A stretch of 64,000 nucleotides of DNA from Ailurus styani (lineage: Eukaryota > Chordata > Mammalia > Carnivora > Ailuridae). The notes below the pieces were generated by a model. It did no database searches. It was not told the origin of the DNA and saw only the letters and a program-made list of their open reading frames with translations. The stretch's first letter is position 1. Each line of letters begins with the position of its first letter. Positions 55,295 through 64,000 of the stretch are shown here, in pieces. The position numbers and the translations under genes are program-made. The stretch spans positions 551,303 to 615,302 of the forward strand of contig LNAC01000375.1 of NCBI GenBank assembly GCA_002007465.1, given 5' to 3'.

Positions 55295-55516
55295 CTTTAT
55301 TTTTATTTATTTATTTATTTATTTATTTATCTATTTATTTATTTTTTGACAGAAAGAGAGTGAGCAGGGAGAGGGGCAGTGGGGGACAAAGAGAGATACT
55401 CTTAAGCAGGCTCCATGCCCAGTGTGGAACCCAACCCAGGGTTTGATCTTATGACCCTGAGATTATGACCTAAGCCAAAATCAAGAGTCAATGCTAACCA
55501 ACCCAGGTACCCCCCC
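55295..55516 (-). mobile_element. Older Can-SINE, minus strand, with (TTTA)n tail
   Basis: The tail is a (TTTA)n microsatellite (55298-55345), then CAAGAGTCAATGCTAACCAA and CCCAGGTACC at the head side. A 14-bp duplication with two mismatches, CAGCA(T/C)CTAAC(A/T)TC, flanks it (55281-55294 and 55517-55530). Confidence 0.92.
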
Positions 55517-55530
55517 CAGCACCTAACTTC

Positions 55531-55830
55531 TTTACCCTTCCATTATGCTATATATTTAATAGGATGGTTTATTTGTACTCTTAAAAAAATGTTCTGCTTG
55601 ATTCTGTCATTCACTTAATATCTAATAATTAAGGAACATTTTATTCATTGGATCTAGTGAGTTGATGCTAGACATGAAGAAAAATACAAGATATATCCTT
55701 GGTTTCAAAAGCAAGTAAAGTCCAGACCCATCTGGAAACACTTCAGTATCTGATTGAAAACATTTTGGTGACCATGGGAAAAGCTAAATGTTCTAAGATG
55801 CTAAGACTCACAAGCAAAGGCCAAGATCCT
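55531..55830. other. Unassigned DNA
   Basis: No recognisable feature. Confidence 0.45.
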
Positions 55831-55844
55831 AGAAATCTAAATGA

Positions 55845-56051
55845 GGGGTGCCTGGGTGGCTCAGTTCTTAAGCATCTGCATTCTGCTCTGGCTGTGATAC
55901 CAGTCTTGGGATCAAGCCCCACATTGGACTCCCTGCTTGGTGAGGAGCCTGCCTCTCTCTCTCTCCCACTCCCCCTGCTTGTGTTCCCTCTTTCACTGTG
56001 TCTCTCTGTGTCAAATAAATAAATAAATAAAAATCTTAAAAAAAAAAAAAA
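55845..56051 (+). mobile_element. Can-SINE of arctoid type, plus strand
   Basis: GGGGTGCCTGGGTGGCTCAG, CCCACTCCCCCTGCTTGTGT and TGTCAAATAAATAAATAAAT. A 14-bp duplication with one mismatch, AGAAATCT(A/G)AATGA, flanks it (55831-55844 and 56052-56065). The 107-codon frame (55699-56022) runs from flank into SINE and is not a gene. Confidence 0.95.
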
Positions 56052-56065
56052 AGAAATCTGAATGA

Positions 56066-57064
56066 ACTAAAGTTCAGACTGAGTAAGCCATTCCTCAGTT
56101 TTTTCTGATTGTATTCCTGATTTTGGAGTTACTGAGGCACTGATTGCTGCATCCTTGGGAGGAGGGAGAAGAAATGAGGGAGAAAATTATGGAACACTGC
56201 AAGGACAAAACCTGCCTTTCCTTTTTGTAACTTTTATAAACCTGAGCTAAGGTTGACATAGGAATCTAAAGTGCTCACATACTCACATATGACTGACTAG
56301 TTGGTCTTAAAACATGAATAAAATTTAAAATTGTTATTCTTTTCTAGTTCATTCTGTGTTTCTAAGAAACAACATGTAGTAATATCCTGTTACTTGTAAA
56401 AATATTGACCTTTGAAAGCACCAGATGATCTAAGATAGAATACAGTTGTTAATTAGGTGGCTGTCCAACTGGGAATAAGAAACAGGCATGAGGTGAACTT
56501 GATCTGGAAATTTATTTGCTGAGAATGTTATGACATGAAGCTCCATTAACTATAATATAGTTATTTTTAAAATGATGTGATCTAACTCTTGTAGTTTATT
56601 AAGGAATAATGCAAACGTATCTTTGTCATATTATATAACCAGCTTCTGATAGCTAAAAAAAAAAGTGCTTTATTCAGTTCAGAGTTTCTTAAATTCAGTG
56701 AGTATAATAGACTGCCTATTTTTGTTCTAGAGCTTTCTTCAATGAATATCAATAAATTTTTGTCTTTTTTGTAGAATATATATCTAACACACTCATACTC
56801 ACAAATATAATCAAAGATAACATTATCTCTAATTTGCCAACACTAGTATAGTTTTGTTTTGTTTTGTTTTTTCATATTGTTCTGAAATTTTTATTGTCAC
56901 ATGTACAAATTTCACATTGTAACAATGACATTGTACACATAATTATGTTTTCTATGAATTGTTATATATGTTTTAGTGTTTGTTCTATCACCTTCATGAT
57001 ACAATAATGCTCTTGTAGTATTTTATGACATAAATGCATATGTACCTTAATTCGATACATATTT
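56066..57064. other. Unassigned AT-rich DNA
   Basis: No recognisable feature apart from TTTTG repeats near 56852-56872. Confidence 0.5.
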
Positions 57065-57390
57065 ATTACCAACTAATATTTAACAAGGGAGCCAACAATA
57101 CTCAATGGAGAAAAGACAGAATTCTTAATAAATGGTGCCAGGAAAATTGGATATTCACATGTAGAAGAATAAACCTAGACCTCTGTCTTATACCACTCAC
57201 AAAAATTAACTCAAAATGGATTAAAGACTTAACTGTGAGACCTGAAATCACAATACTCTTAAAAGAAAACAAAGGGAAAAATCGTCTAAACACTGGTCTT
57301 GGCAATAAATTTTTGGATATGACACTTAATACACAAGGGACAAATTATAATTCAACAAGTGGGATTACAACAAATTAAAAAGCTTCTTCA

Positions 57391-57609
57391 GGGCGCCTGG
57401 GTGGCTCAGTGGGTTGAAGCCTCTGCCTTCAACTCAGGTCATGATCTCAGGGTCCTTGGATCAAGGCCCGCATCAGGCTCCATGCTCAGCAGGGAGCCTG
57501 CTTTCTCCTCTCTGCCTGCTCTCTGCCTACTTGTGCTCTCTCTCCCTCTGTGAAATAAATAAATAAAATATTAAAAATAAATAAATAAATAATAAATAAA
57601 TAAATAAAT
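57391..57609 (+). mobile_element. Young Can-SINE inside the outer L1
   Basis: GGCGCCTGGGTGGCTCAGTG with a CTGTGAAATAAATAAATAAA tail and an (AAAT)n extension to 57609. A 14-bp duplication with one mismatch, AAAAAG(C/A)TTCTTCA, flanks it (57377-57390 and 57610-57623). Confidence 0.95.
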
Positions 57610-58015
57610 AAAAAGATTCTTCATGTCAAAAGAAATGGTTAATGAAATAAAAATAAAACAACCTACAGAATGGGAGCAAATTTTGTAAACCATATATCTG
57701 ATGAGTGATTAATGTGCAAAATATATAAATAACTCATATAACTCAATAGTAAAAAGAACAAATAACCCAATCAAAAAATTGGCAAAGGAAATAATAGAAA
57801 TTTGTCTAAAGTAACTGTTCAAATGGCCAACAGGTGCATGAAAAAGTGCTTAACATCACTAATCATTAGGGAAACGTGAATCAAGACTACAATGAAGTAT
57901 CACCTCAAACCTTCTAGAATGGTTTTCAAGAAAAAGATAAGAGATAAAAAATTCTGATGAGGGTGTGGAGAAATCCTTATGCACTGTTGGTGGGAATGTA
58001 AAATGGTACAATCAT

Positions 58016-58725
58016 AGAACACAAAGGGGGGTTGAGGGGATGGGGTTATCAGGTAATGGACATTAAGAAGGATACGTGATGTGCACTGAACGTTTATAGC
58101 AGCAATATCCACAATAGCAAAACTATGGAAAGAACATATATATCCATTAACAGATGAATGGATAAAGAAGATATAATATATATGTACAGTGGAATACTAT
58201 GCAGCCATCAAAAGAAATGAAATCTTGCCATTTGCAAAAACGTAGATGGGACTATAGGGTATTATGCTAAGCCAAATAAGTCAATCAGAGAAAGACAATT
58301 ATCATATGATCTCTCTGATATGAGGAATTTGAGGGGCAGGGTGAATAGTGAGCTCATGAGGAGTAGGGAGGAATAAAATGAAACAAGATGGGATTGGGAA
58401 GGAGACAAACCATAAGAGACTCTTAATCTCACAAAACAAACTGAGGGTTACTGGGGGGTGAGGCGATAGAGACAGGGTGGCTGGGTTATGGACACTGGGG
58501 AGGGTTTGTGCTGTGGTGTGTGCTGTGAAATGTGTAAGTCTAATGATTCACAGACCTGTACCCCTGGGGAAATAATTCATTATATGTTAATTAAAAAAAA
58601 AAAGAAGAAGAAGAGGAAGGGTACGTGGTGTAATGAGCACTGCATGTTTTATAAGACTGATTAATCACTGAACTCTACATCTGAAACTAATAATACATTA
58701 AATGTTAATTAATTATATTTAAATT
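58016..58725 (+). mobile_element. Second-level L1 3' end nested in the outer L1
   Basis: Left remnant GGGGATGGGGTTATCAGGTA, ATGGACATTAAGAAGGATAC; right remnant GGGTACGTGGTGTAATGAGC, CTGATTAATCACTGAACTCT and ATCTGAAACTAATAATACAT, ending in AAATTAAAA. Together they form one carnivore L1 3' UTR. The diverged duplication is about AAAATGGTACAATCAT (58000-58015) against AAAAGTGGCATAGTCACT. Confidence 0.8.
58083..58612 (+). mobile_element. Third-level L1 nested in the second
   Basis: TTTATAGCAGCAATATCCAC, AATACTATGCAGCCATCAAA, GAGAAAGACAATTATCATAT, GAAACAAGATGGGATTGGGA, GTGCTGTGGTGTGTGCTGTG, ATTCACAGACCTGTACCCCT and ATTCATTATATGTTAATTAA, then poly(A). This is the dog-type carnivore L1 3' end, as at 37739. 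It is flanked by the diverged duplication AGAAGGATACGTGATGT / AGGAAGGGTACGTGGTGT. Confidence 0.85.
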
Positions 58726-59440
58726 AAAAGTGGCATAGTCACTATACAAAACAGTATGGAGTTTTCTCAAAAAATTAAAAATAGAACTAGCATATGATTT
58801 AGCAATTTCATTTCTGGATATGTTTCTAAAGGAGAAGAAATAACTCTGCCAAAGAGATACTATGGCAAATTACTATGCCAAATTGATAAAGAAGTGTATT
58901 CCACACAATGGAATATTGTTCAGCCATGAAAAAGAAGGAAATCTTGCCATTTCTGATATGGATAAAACTTGAGGGCATTATGCTAAGTGAAATAAGTCAG
59001 ACAGAGAAAGACAAATAGTGTATTATGATCTCTTTACATGTGGAAACCAAAACAATGCAAAAAAATTCACTGAAGAAATAAAATGTCAGATTTATGGCTA
59101 TGGTGGTGCAGAGAGGGGAGAAGAAATGGATGAAGGTGGTCAAAGGTGCAAACTTTCAGTTTTAAGTTAAATAAGTGTTGAGAATGTAAGGTACAACATG
59201 GTGACCATAGTTAGCACTGATATAAGGCATACTTGAAAGTTGCTAAGTTAGTAAATTCTTAATGTTCCCATCACAAGAATAAAACCAGCATTTTCTCTTT
59301 TTTTTAGGTAACTATGAGGTAATGGATGTTAACTAAACTCATTGTAGTAATCATTTCTCAATATACATAAATCATCTCATTATACTGTACACTTACACAG
59401 TGCTGTGTGTCAATTTTATCTCAATAAAACTGAAAAAAAT

Positions 59441-60064
59441 CAACTAAAAGTAAATAAGTATTTATTTGTTTCCCACTCTTGGACAAACTGATCTCTAAGG
59501 AAGTATTTTAATGAATGAAAATAAATGTAAGTATTAATTCATAATTTTTTATTCAAATTTGTTCCAGGAAATATCATGGAAGCAAAGCATTTCATCTTAT
59601 TCATTAAAATATAATAAGGATCATCTTACTGGGAATTTTTCTCCATCTACTTCTTTCTTAGTGCAGTGGGACATTCTGAACAAATGAAATTCAGTCTAAA
59701 GAACACATAGTAGATATGTGCTTTAAATTTTAAGACGTACAATTTTAAAACTCAATTTTAAAGGAGAAAAGCCCATTTGAATTGGGCTTTATGGAATTTC
59801 TGTATGCAGAAAAGAATATGTAGGAAGAAAATTGTAGGTTTAAGAAACAGTGAGAAAATTCAGGGTATATTTGGGACTCTCCGAGTTTTTAATCAAACAG
59901 GAAATCATGATGAATTCATAGTGGTTATAAAAACATTTTTGTCCCCTGCTGAATGCTCTGTCTCAAATGTATTCATATCTTGTTTACTTTTCAAGGGATA
60001 AGTCAAGATACAAAAAGGGAAAAATAAATAAATAAAATAAACCTACCAAAATAAGATACAATCT
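59441..60064. other. Unassigned AT-rich DNA
   Basis: No family recognised. Contains a perfect 8-base inverted repeat with a 7-base loop at 59768-59790, probably chance. Confidence 0.5.
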
Positions 60065-60528
60065 TAAAAAATATGAAAAAGTGAAATAAGCCAGACACAT
60101 AAAAATAAATGCTGTATGATCTCACTTATATGACAGTCAAATTCATAAGAGCAGATATTAGAATGATGGTTGTCAGGGGCTGGGGGAAGGGGAACATGGG
60201 AAGGTGATCATTAAAGGGAACAAATCTTCAGTTATGCAAAATAATTAAGTTCCGAGACCCATTGTAGTAAACAATACTGTATTGTATACTGAAAATTTGC
60301 TATAAGTGTAGATCTTAAGTTAATCATTCTTAACACATAACATACATAATAATGATAATAATAATGATAATAATAATAAAGGGGATAGGATAGCACTTTA
60401 GGAGGTAATGGATGTGTTTATGATGTTGGTGGTGGTGATGGTTTCCCCCAAACTCATCAAGTTGTATATATTAAAGATATATAGTTTTTGCATGTCAATC
60501 ATACCTCAATAAAGTGCAAAAGAGTATA
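60065..60528 (+). mobile_element. L1MA/MB-type 3' UTR, plus strand
   Basis: AAGTGAAATAAGCCAGACAC, TGTATGATCTCACTTATATG, GAATGATGGTTGTCAGGGGC, CAATACTGTATTGTATACTG, GTAGATCTTAAGTTAATCAT and AGGAGGTAATGGATGTGTTT, ending CATACCTCAATAAAGTG. An (AAT/GAT)n tract at 60344-60380 replaces the usual ACA-rich segment. Confidence 0.86.
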
Positions 60529-61004
60529 TAAAATAATATTTTAAGTGAAAAAGAATATGTCCATAAAGAATACAGTAATACCAATATCTGAATGAAGGTG
60601 TCATAGTAGTTAACAAATGCTCTATTCCATTGAGAAGAAAAGAGTTATAGGCAGGGATTAGTGTAGCCCTGGAGATGGCCTTGGAGGAATAGAAGCTAAC
60701 AGAGGTGGAAAGTAATAAAGGAAAGTGTTTTCTGACAAAACAATTAGAGCAAGCAAAGTTATGAGACAGGAAAGCAAGATAACACTGGGAAGGAGTGAAT
60801 CAGCTGATTTAACTTGACCAGGAGAATCCTGTAAGGAAGTAATGGGAGTCACAGTTTGAAAAATGGATTTTAGACATTAGTTCAATAATACCAGGATAAG
60901 AAACTTGCATTTATTGACCAGAAAGTGAGGATACTTCAGGATTTATGGGGGATTTTTTGTTTGCTTGTTTGTTTGTTTTCTAACGTGTGTTCTGCTTAAT
61001 TTTA
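60529..61004. other. Unassigned DNA
   Basis: No family recognised. TTTG repeats at 60957-60978. Confidence 0.45.
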
Positions 61005-61468
61005 TATGTCTATTTGACTGGCCTATGAGATATGCCAACAGCTGGTAAAACATTATTTCTGGGTGTGCCTGTGAGGGTTTTTCTGGAAGAGATTAGCATT
61101 TGATTCTGTAGACTAAGTAAAGAGACTACCCTTATCAATGTGGGTGGGCATCACCTGTTTGTTAAGGGCCCAAATACAACAAAAAGGCTAAGGAAGGGTG
61201 AATTCTTTTTCTTTCTCTTTCCTTGAACTGAGACATCCATTTTCTCCTGCTGTCAAGATCTGAGCTCCCAGGTCTCAGGCCTTTAGATTTGGAGGGATTT
61301 GTACCTTTCTGGTTCTGACTGTCTGGTTCTCCAGCGTGCAGGTGACAGGTTGTGAGACTTCTAAGCCTCCATAACCAAATAAGCCAATTCCTGTAATAAA
61401 TCTCTTCTTCTGTATGTCCATATATCCTCTTGGTTCTGTTTCTCTGCAAGATCCTAACTAATACAGTG
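61005..61468 (+). mobile_element. ERVL/MaLR-like LTR or related old repeat, plus strand
   Basis: ATATGTCTATTTGACTGGCC, GGTAAAACATTATTTCTGGG, TCTGGAAGAGATTAGCATTT, AATGTGGGTGGGCATCACCT, TAAGCCTCCATAACCAAATA, AGCCAATTCCTGTAATAAAT and CTTGGTTCTGTTTCTCTGCA, ending CTAACTAATACAG. I recognise this as a common interspersed mammalian repeat with a polyadenylation signal near its 3' end, but not the exact family. Confidence 0.7.
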
Positions 61469-61738
61469 TGTATTTTTTTCTTGTAATCCTTCTTGTCCCA
61501 AGGGAAAAAATGCAGTATATAGAGATATATAAAATTGCAAGAAGAAAGTTGAAATTATGTAAGAAATAAATAATAACTTGATTAAATAAATATTTTAATA
61601 CAAATTATCTAAGTTCATTATGAAAACGCAAATACAATAGCAAAGTGTGATTTCTGCCTCTTCCATATGTTTATTTACATATTAAAAACTCATTTGTTTT
61701 TATGGTTTCAAAAATTATACATATAGGTTTATTTTATA
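61469..61738. other. Unassigned AT-rich DNA
   Basis: No recognisable feature. Confidence 0.45.
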
Positions 61739-61754
61739 CTACAACTTCCTTTTC

Positions 61755-61957
61755 TTTTCTTTTTTTTTTTTTAAGATTTTATTTATTTATTTGACAGAGA
61801 GAGACACACCTAGAGAGGGAACACAAGCAGAGGGATTGGAGAGGGAGAAGCAGGCTCCCCGCTGAGCAGGGAGACTGTTGTGGGGTTCCATCCCAGGACC
61901 CTGGGATCTGACCTGAACTGAAAGCAGACACTTAAGAACTGAGTCACCCAGGTGCCC
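61755..61957 (-). mobile_element. Can-SINE, minus strand
   Basis: Tail side TTAAGATTTTATTTATTTAT, then GCAGGCTCCCCGCTGAGCAG and head side CTGAGTCACCCAGGTGCCC. A perfect 16-bp duplication CTACAACTTCCTTTTC flanks it (61739-61754 and 61958-61973). Confidence 0.96.
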
Positions 61958-62029
61958 CTACAACTTCCTTTTCCCTGCACAATAAATTATGGAATACTTT
62001 TGTATCAATATACAGAACTCATTCATATT

Positions 62030-62940
62030 TTTATTTTTTAAGACATTTCATATAAAAAAGTGCACATATAAATAAATGCATCACTCACCAAATGTTCACA
62101 AAACAAACCTCTCAGTGTAAACAGATTCCTAATAAAGAAACAGAAAGTTAACAGCACTCTGGAAGCTCCACCTTCCCATGCTTCTTTATGGTATAAGTCC
62201 CTGCTTTTGAAAAGTAAAGTCTTTTGTGTCAGGCTTCGTTTGCTCGATTTCATGTTTATGTAATTAACTTATATTATTATGAATCACTGTAGAACATTCT
62301 CATTACTGTTTTAGTATTCCTTCATGTGATGGTACCATATTTGTGCACTCTACTGTTAATAGCAATTTGAGTAAGTTCTAGTTTGGAAATAATAGTAATA
62401 TACATCATTATATATACACTATGTACATTTAGTTCATGTCTGAGACATAAGCACACAAATATACATGTACCTACACACATTTATATTTCTGTTGGAGTAG
62501 AATTACTGGGTTTTGGGATATTTGTTCAGCTTTAGCAGATAATGCCAAAATTTTTTCCAAAGTATTTATACAAATAAATCATCCTACTGGCATCTTATGA
62601 GAGCACTGGTTGTTTTACCCTCTCTCGAACTCTGCATTTCTTTGGCCTCTTTTATTTGATATATTTCTGTGGGATTGTGATAGTATTATATTATGGATTT
62701 ATTTTGCATTTATCTATTGGCTAATAAGATTGAACATCATTTCTTATGTTCATGCCATTTGGTTATTCTTTTTGTGTTTTACCTTTGAATACCTTGATCT
62801 TTTTTTAAAAAAATTAGGTCATTTGTCCTTTTCTTATTGATTTGTAATAATGCTTTATATATCTTATATATGGGGCCTCTGTTGGATATATGTATCTGGA
62901 TATTTTCTTCCATTCTGTATCTTGCCTTGTCACTTTTAAG
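62030..62940 (-). mobile_element. L1M fragment, antisense
   Basis: The plus strand carries antisense landmarks in order: AACAGAAAGTTAACAGCACT, AAGCTCCACCTTCCCATGC, AGTCTTTTGTGTCAGGCTTC, TATTCCTTCATGTGATGGTA, GGAGTAGAATTACTGGGTTT, AGCAGATAATGCCAAAATTT, GATTGAACATCATTTCTTAT, TTCTTATTGATTTGTAATAA and TCTTGCCTTGTCACTTTTAA. It is old, without an intact frame. Confidence 0.82.
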
Positions 62941-62982
62941 GTGTGCAGGTGCACATATGTGCATGGTTGTATATTTTATAGA

Positions 62983-63625
62983 CAATTTTTAGAACAGTTT
63001 TAGATTTGCAGAAAAATGGAAAAGATAGTACAGATACTTCCCATAGACCCTGTACCTGGTTTTCCTTTTATCAGTATGTTGGTGTGTACATTTTTACAAG
63101 TAATGAACAAATATTGATCATTATTGTTAACCAAAGCCCATAATTTATTCAGATCACAGTAGATTTTACCCAGTGTCCTGTTTCTGAGCCAACATTCCAA
63201 CCAGTATGCACGTTACATTTAGTACTTATGTCTCCTTAGGTTCCTCTTGACTATTGACTATAACTGTTTCTTAGACATCACTGAGGGGAGGAGAATAATG
63301 GTCTCATTTCTACAAGAAGTAGTGAAAATCCTTAAATTGCACTGTGCCTCTTCTGACACCACCCTGATGAGAAGAGGGAGCAGCCTCCTTACTGCTGGGT
63401 ATGGTGTAAGTCCAGGCTCCTTAGTGGTCTCCACTAAGACCAATACTGAGGATAGACCTTTCACCACTTGGTGGGGATGAAGGTCCTGACTTCCTACTTG
63501 ACGCTATTGGGACCACCATTGTGGTGCCTGGTTGCAATCAGGAAAGGCATAAGTCTGGAAGACCCCGTCCACACTTGCTGGCCTGGACAGAGGTGGGGCC
63601 ACAGTACAACAGTGTGCATGGGAGC

Positions 63626-63667
<42 letters not shown>

Positions 63668-64000
63668 AGAGTAGGTATTGCTTAAAAGTTTTCTGACTTG
63701 CTAGGATTTCTTTTCCTGGTACTTTTGCTAGAGAGACTAAACTTTTGTGGTATTTCAGTATGTCTGTGCCTGTTGGCATTTTGGGGATAAAGGAGCAAAA
63801 AGAAAATCATGGGACACATAACCATGTTGTTCCTGCGTCCTTAGGTCCCTAGACAATATGCCTACTTCTCATCACCTTTCAGAGATTTCTTATGTTTGTT
63901 TTACAATGTACACATTTGCTAGTGGTACTAAATGGAAAGAATACAGAAAAGTATGTCTACTCCATTACCCAGATTACTCAATGTATTGAGTATTCTCAAT
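62983..64000 (-). mobile_element. L1M-type 3' UTR, antisense, runs off the window
   Basis: TTTTTAGAACAGTTTTAGAT, TTGCAGAAAAATGGAAAAGA, CAAATATTGATCATTATTGT, ATGTCTCCTTAGGTTCCTCT, then GGTGTAAGTCCAGGCTCCTT and AGTAGGTATTGCTTAAAAGT. The first part is a clear L1M 3' UTR antisense signature; the later GTCCAGGCTCC segment belongs, as I recall it, to the same old variable 3' region. Assignment weakens beyond about 63300. It contains a (GT)n tract. Confidence 0.6.
63625..63664. repeat. (GT)n microsatellite
   Basis: About 19 GT units after GCGTGC. Likely polymorphic. It creates poly-VC and poly-HT frames on the two strands that are not genes. Confidence 0.96.

Larger units (their letters stand above)
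57065..59440 (+). mobile_element. Outer L1 (ORF2 3' part and 3' UTR), heavily interrupted
   Basis: Left part: TAACAAGGGAGCCAACAATA, ATGGTGCCAGGAAAATTGGA, CACAAAAATTAACTCAAAAT and GGGTGTGGAGAAATCC to 58015. Right part resumes at 58726: AAACAGTATGGAGTTTTCTC, AATGGAATATTGTTCAGCCA, ATTATGCTAAGTGAAATAAG and CTGTACACTTACACAGTGCT, ending CAATAAAACTG. The 114-codon frame (57034-57378) is a decayed ORF2 stretch. It contains a SINE and a nested L1 pair. Confidence 0.88.

Noticed and set aside
57034..57378. 114-codon frame
   Set aside because: It is decayed L1 ORF2 C-terminal sequence, continuous with L1 on both sides of a SINE.
59768..59790. Perfect hairpin AAAGCCCA / TGGGCTTT
   Set aside because: An 8-base stem with a 7-base loop and no terminator context. 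It is likely by chance in a vertebrate window of this size.
63468..63779. Frames with poly-VC or poly-HT
   Set aside because: They translate the (GT)n microsatellite.
1..64000. Regularly spaced direct repeats suggesting a CRISPR-like array, or bacterial operon structure
   Set aside because: Repeats are interspersed SINEs or microsatellites with irregular spacing. All signs are of a mammalian genome.

Overview
The window looks like AT-rich, repeat-dense noncoding DNA from a carnivoran mammal, either intergenic or from a large intron. The main evidence is 32 tRNA-derived Can-SINEs (a family known only from Carnivora), 3' ends of carnivore-type LINE-1 (L1) subfamilies, and a Tigger1-type element. 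Many of the younger SINEs share a core that begins GCGCCTGGGTGGCTCAGTGG, continue GTTAAAGCCTCTGC, and have a CTCTCTGCCT-rich 3' half. I associate that form with mustelids (mink, ferret, otter, badger relatives). Others (near 35.1, 45.6 and 55.8 kb) carry the more general arctoid form with CCCCCTGCTTGTGTTC. Mustelid is an inference; carnivoran is well supported.

I found no protein-coding exon, RNA gene, CpG island or CRISPR-like array that I can defend. Open frames are short (longest 135 codons), and most lie in SINEs, L1 remnants or low-complexity sequence.

Layout. 0-12 kb: scattered SINEs, one L1 that inserted with an inverted 5' part (about 4.97-6.39 kb), two diverged copies of an unidentified repeat (4.28 and 7.55 kb), and an antisense L1M 3' UTR (11.6-12.0 kb). 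12-20 kb: a long stretch of unassigned sequence, a young L1 carrying a SINE (15.1-15.9 kb), a hAT remnant, an old L1 fragment and two MaLR-type LTRs. 20-37 kb: mostly unassigned AT-rich DNA with SINEs, three hAT-Charlie remnants, a Tigger1 remnant abutting an MLT1 LTR, and another LTR-like element. 37.5-38.2 kb: a SINE split by an L1 with a long AAAG tail. 40.5-47.0 kb: a nearly full-length fossil L1 interrupted by four SINEs and a younger L1. 47-53.6 kb: L1 3' fragments, an L2, a MIR and a second 5'-inverted L1. 54-55 kb: an MLT1 LTR split by a SINE and by an unidentified insert of about 410 bp. 57-59.4 kb: an L1 within an L1 within an L1, plus a SINE. 60-64 kb: L1 3' UTR pieces in both orientations and an LTR-like element.

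The window is best read as a chronicle of retrotransposition. Layering and target-site duplications (TSDs) allow relative dating: ancient MIR, L2, hAT and L1M, then MaLR and Tigger, then carnivore L1, then Can-SINEs. No genes act together here, and I see no convincing new biological system. The best leads are the unassigned paired repeat, the insert in the MLT1, two unassigned open frames and the nested or inverted L1 structures. Family names are from memory of consensus features, not from a database search.
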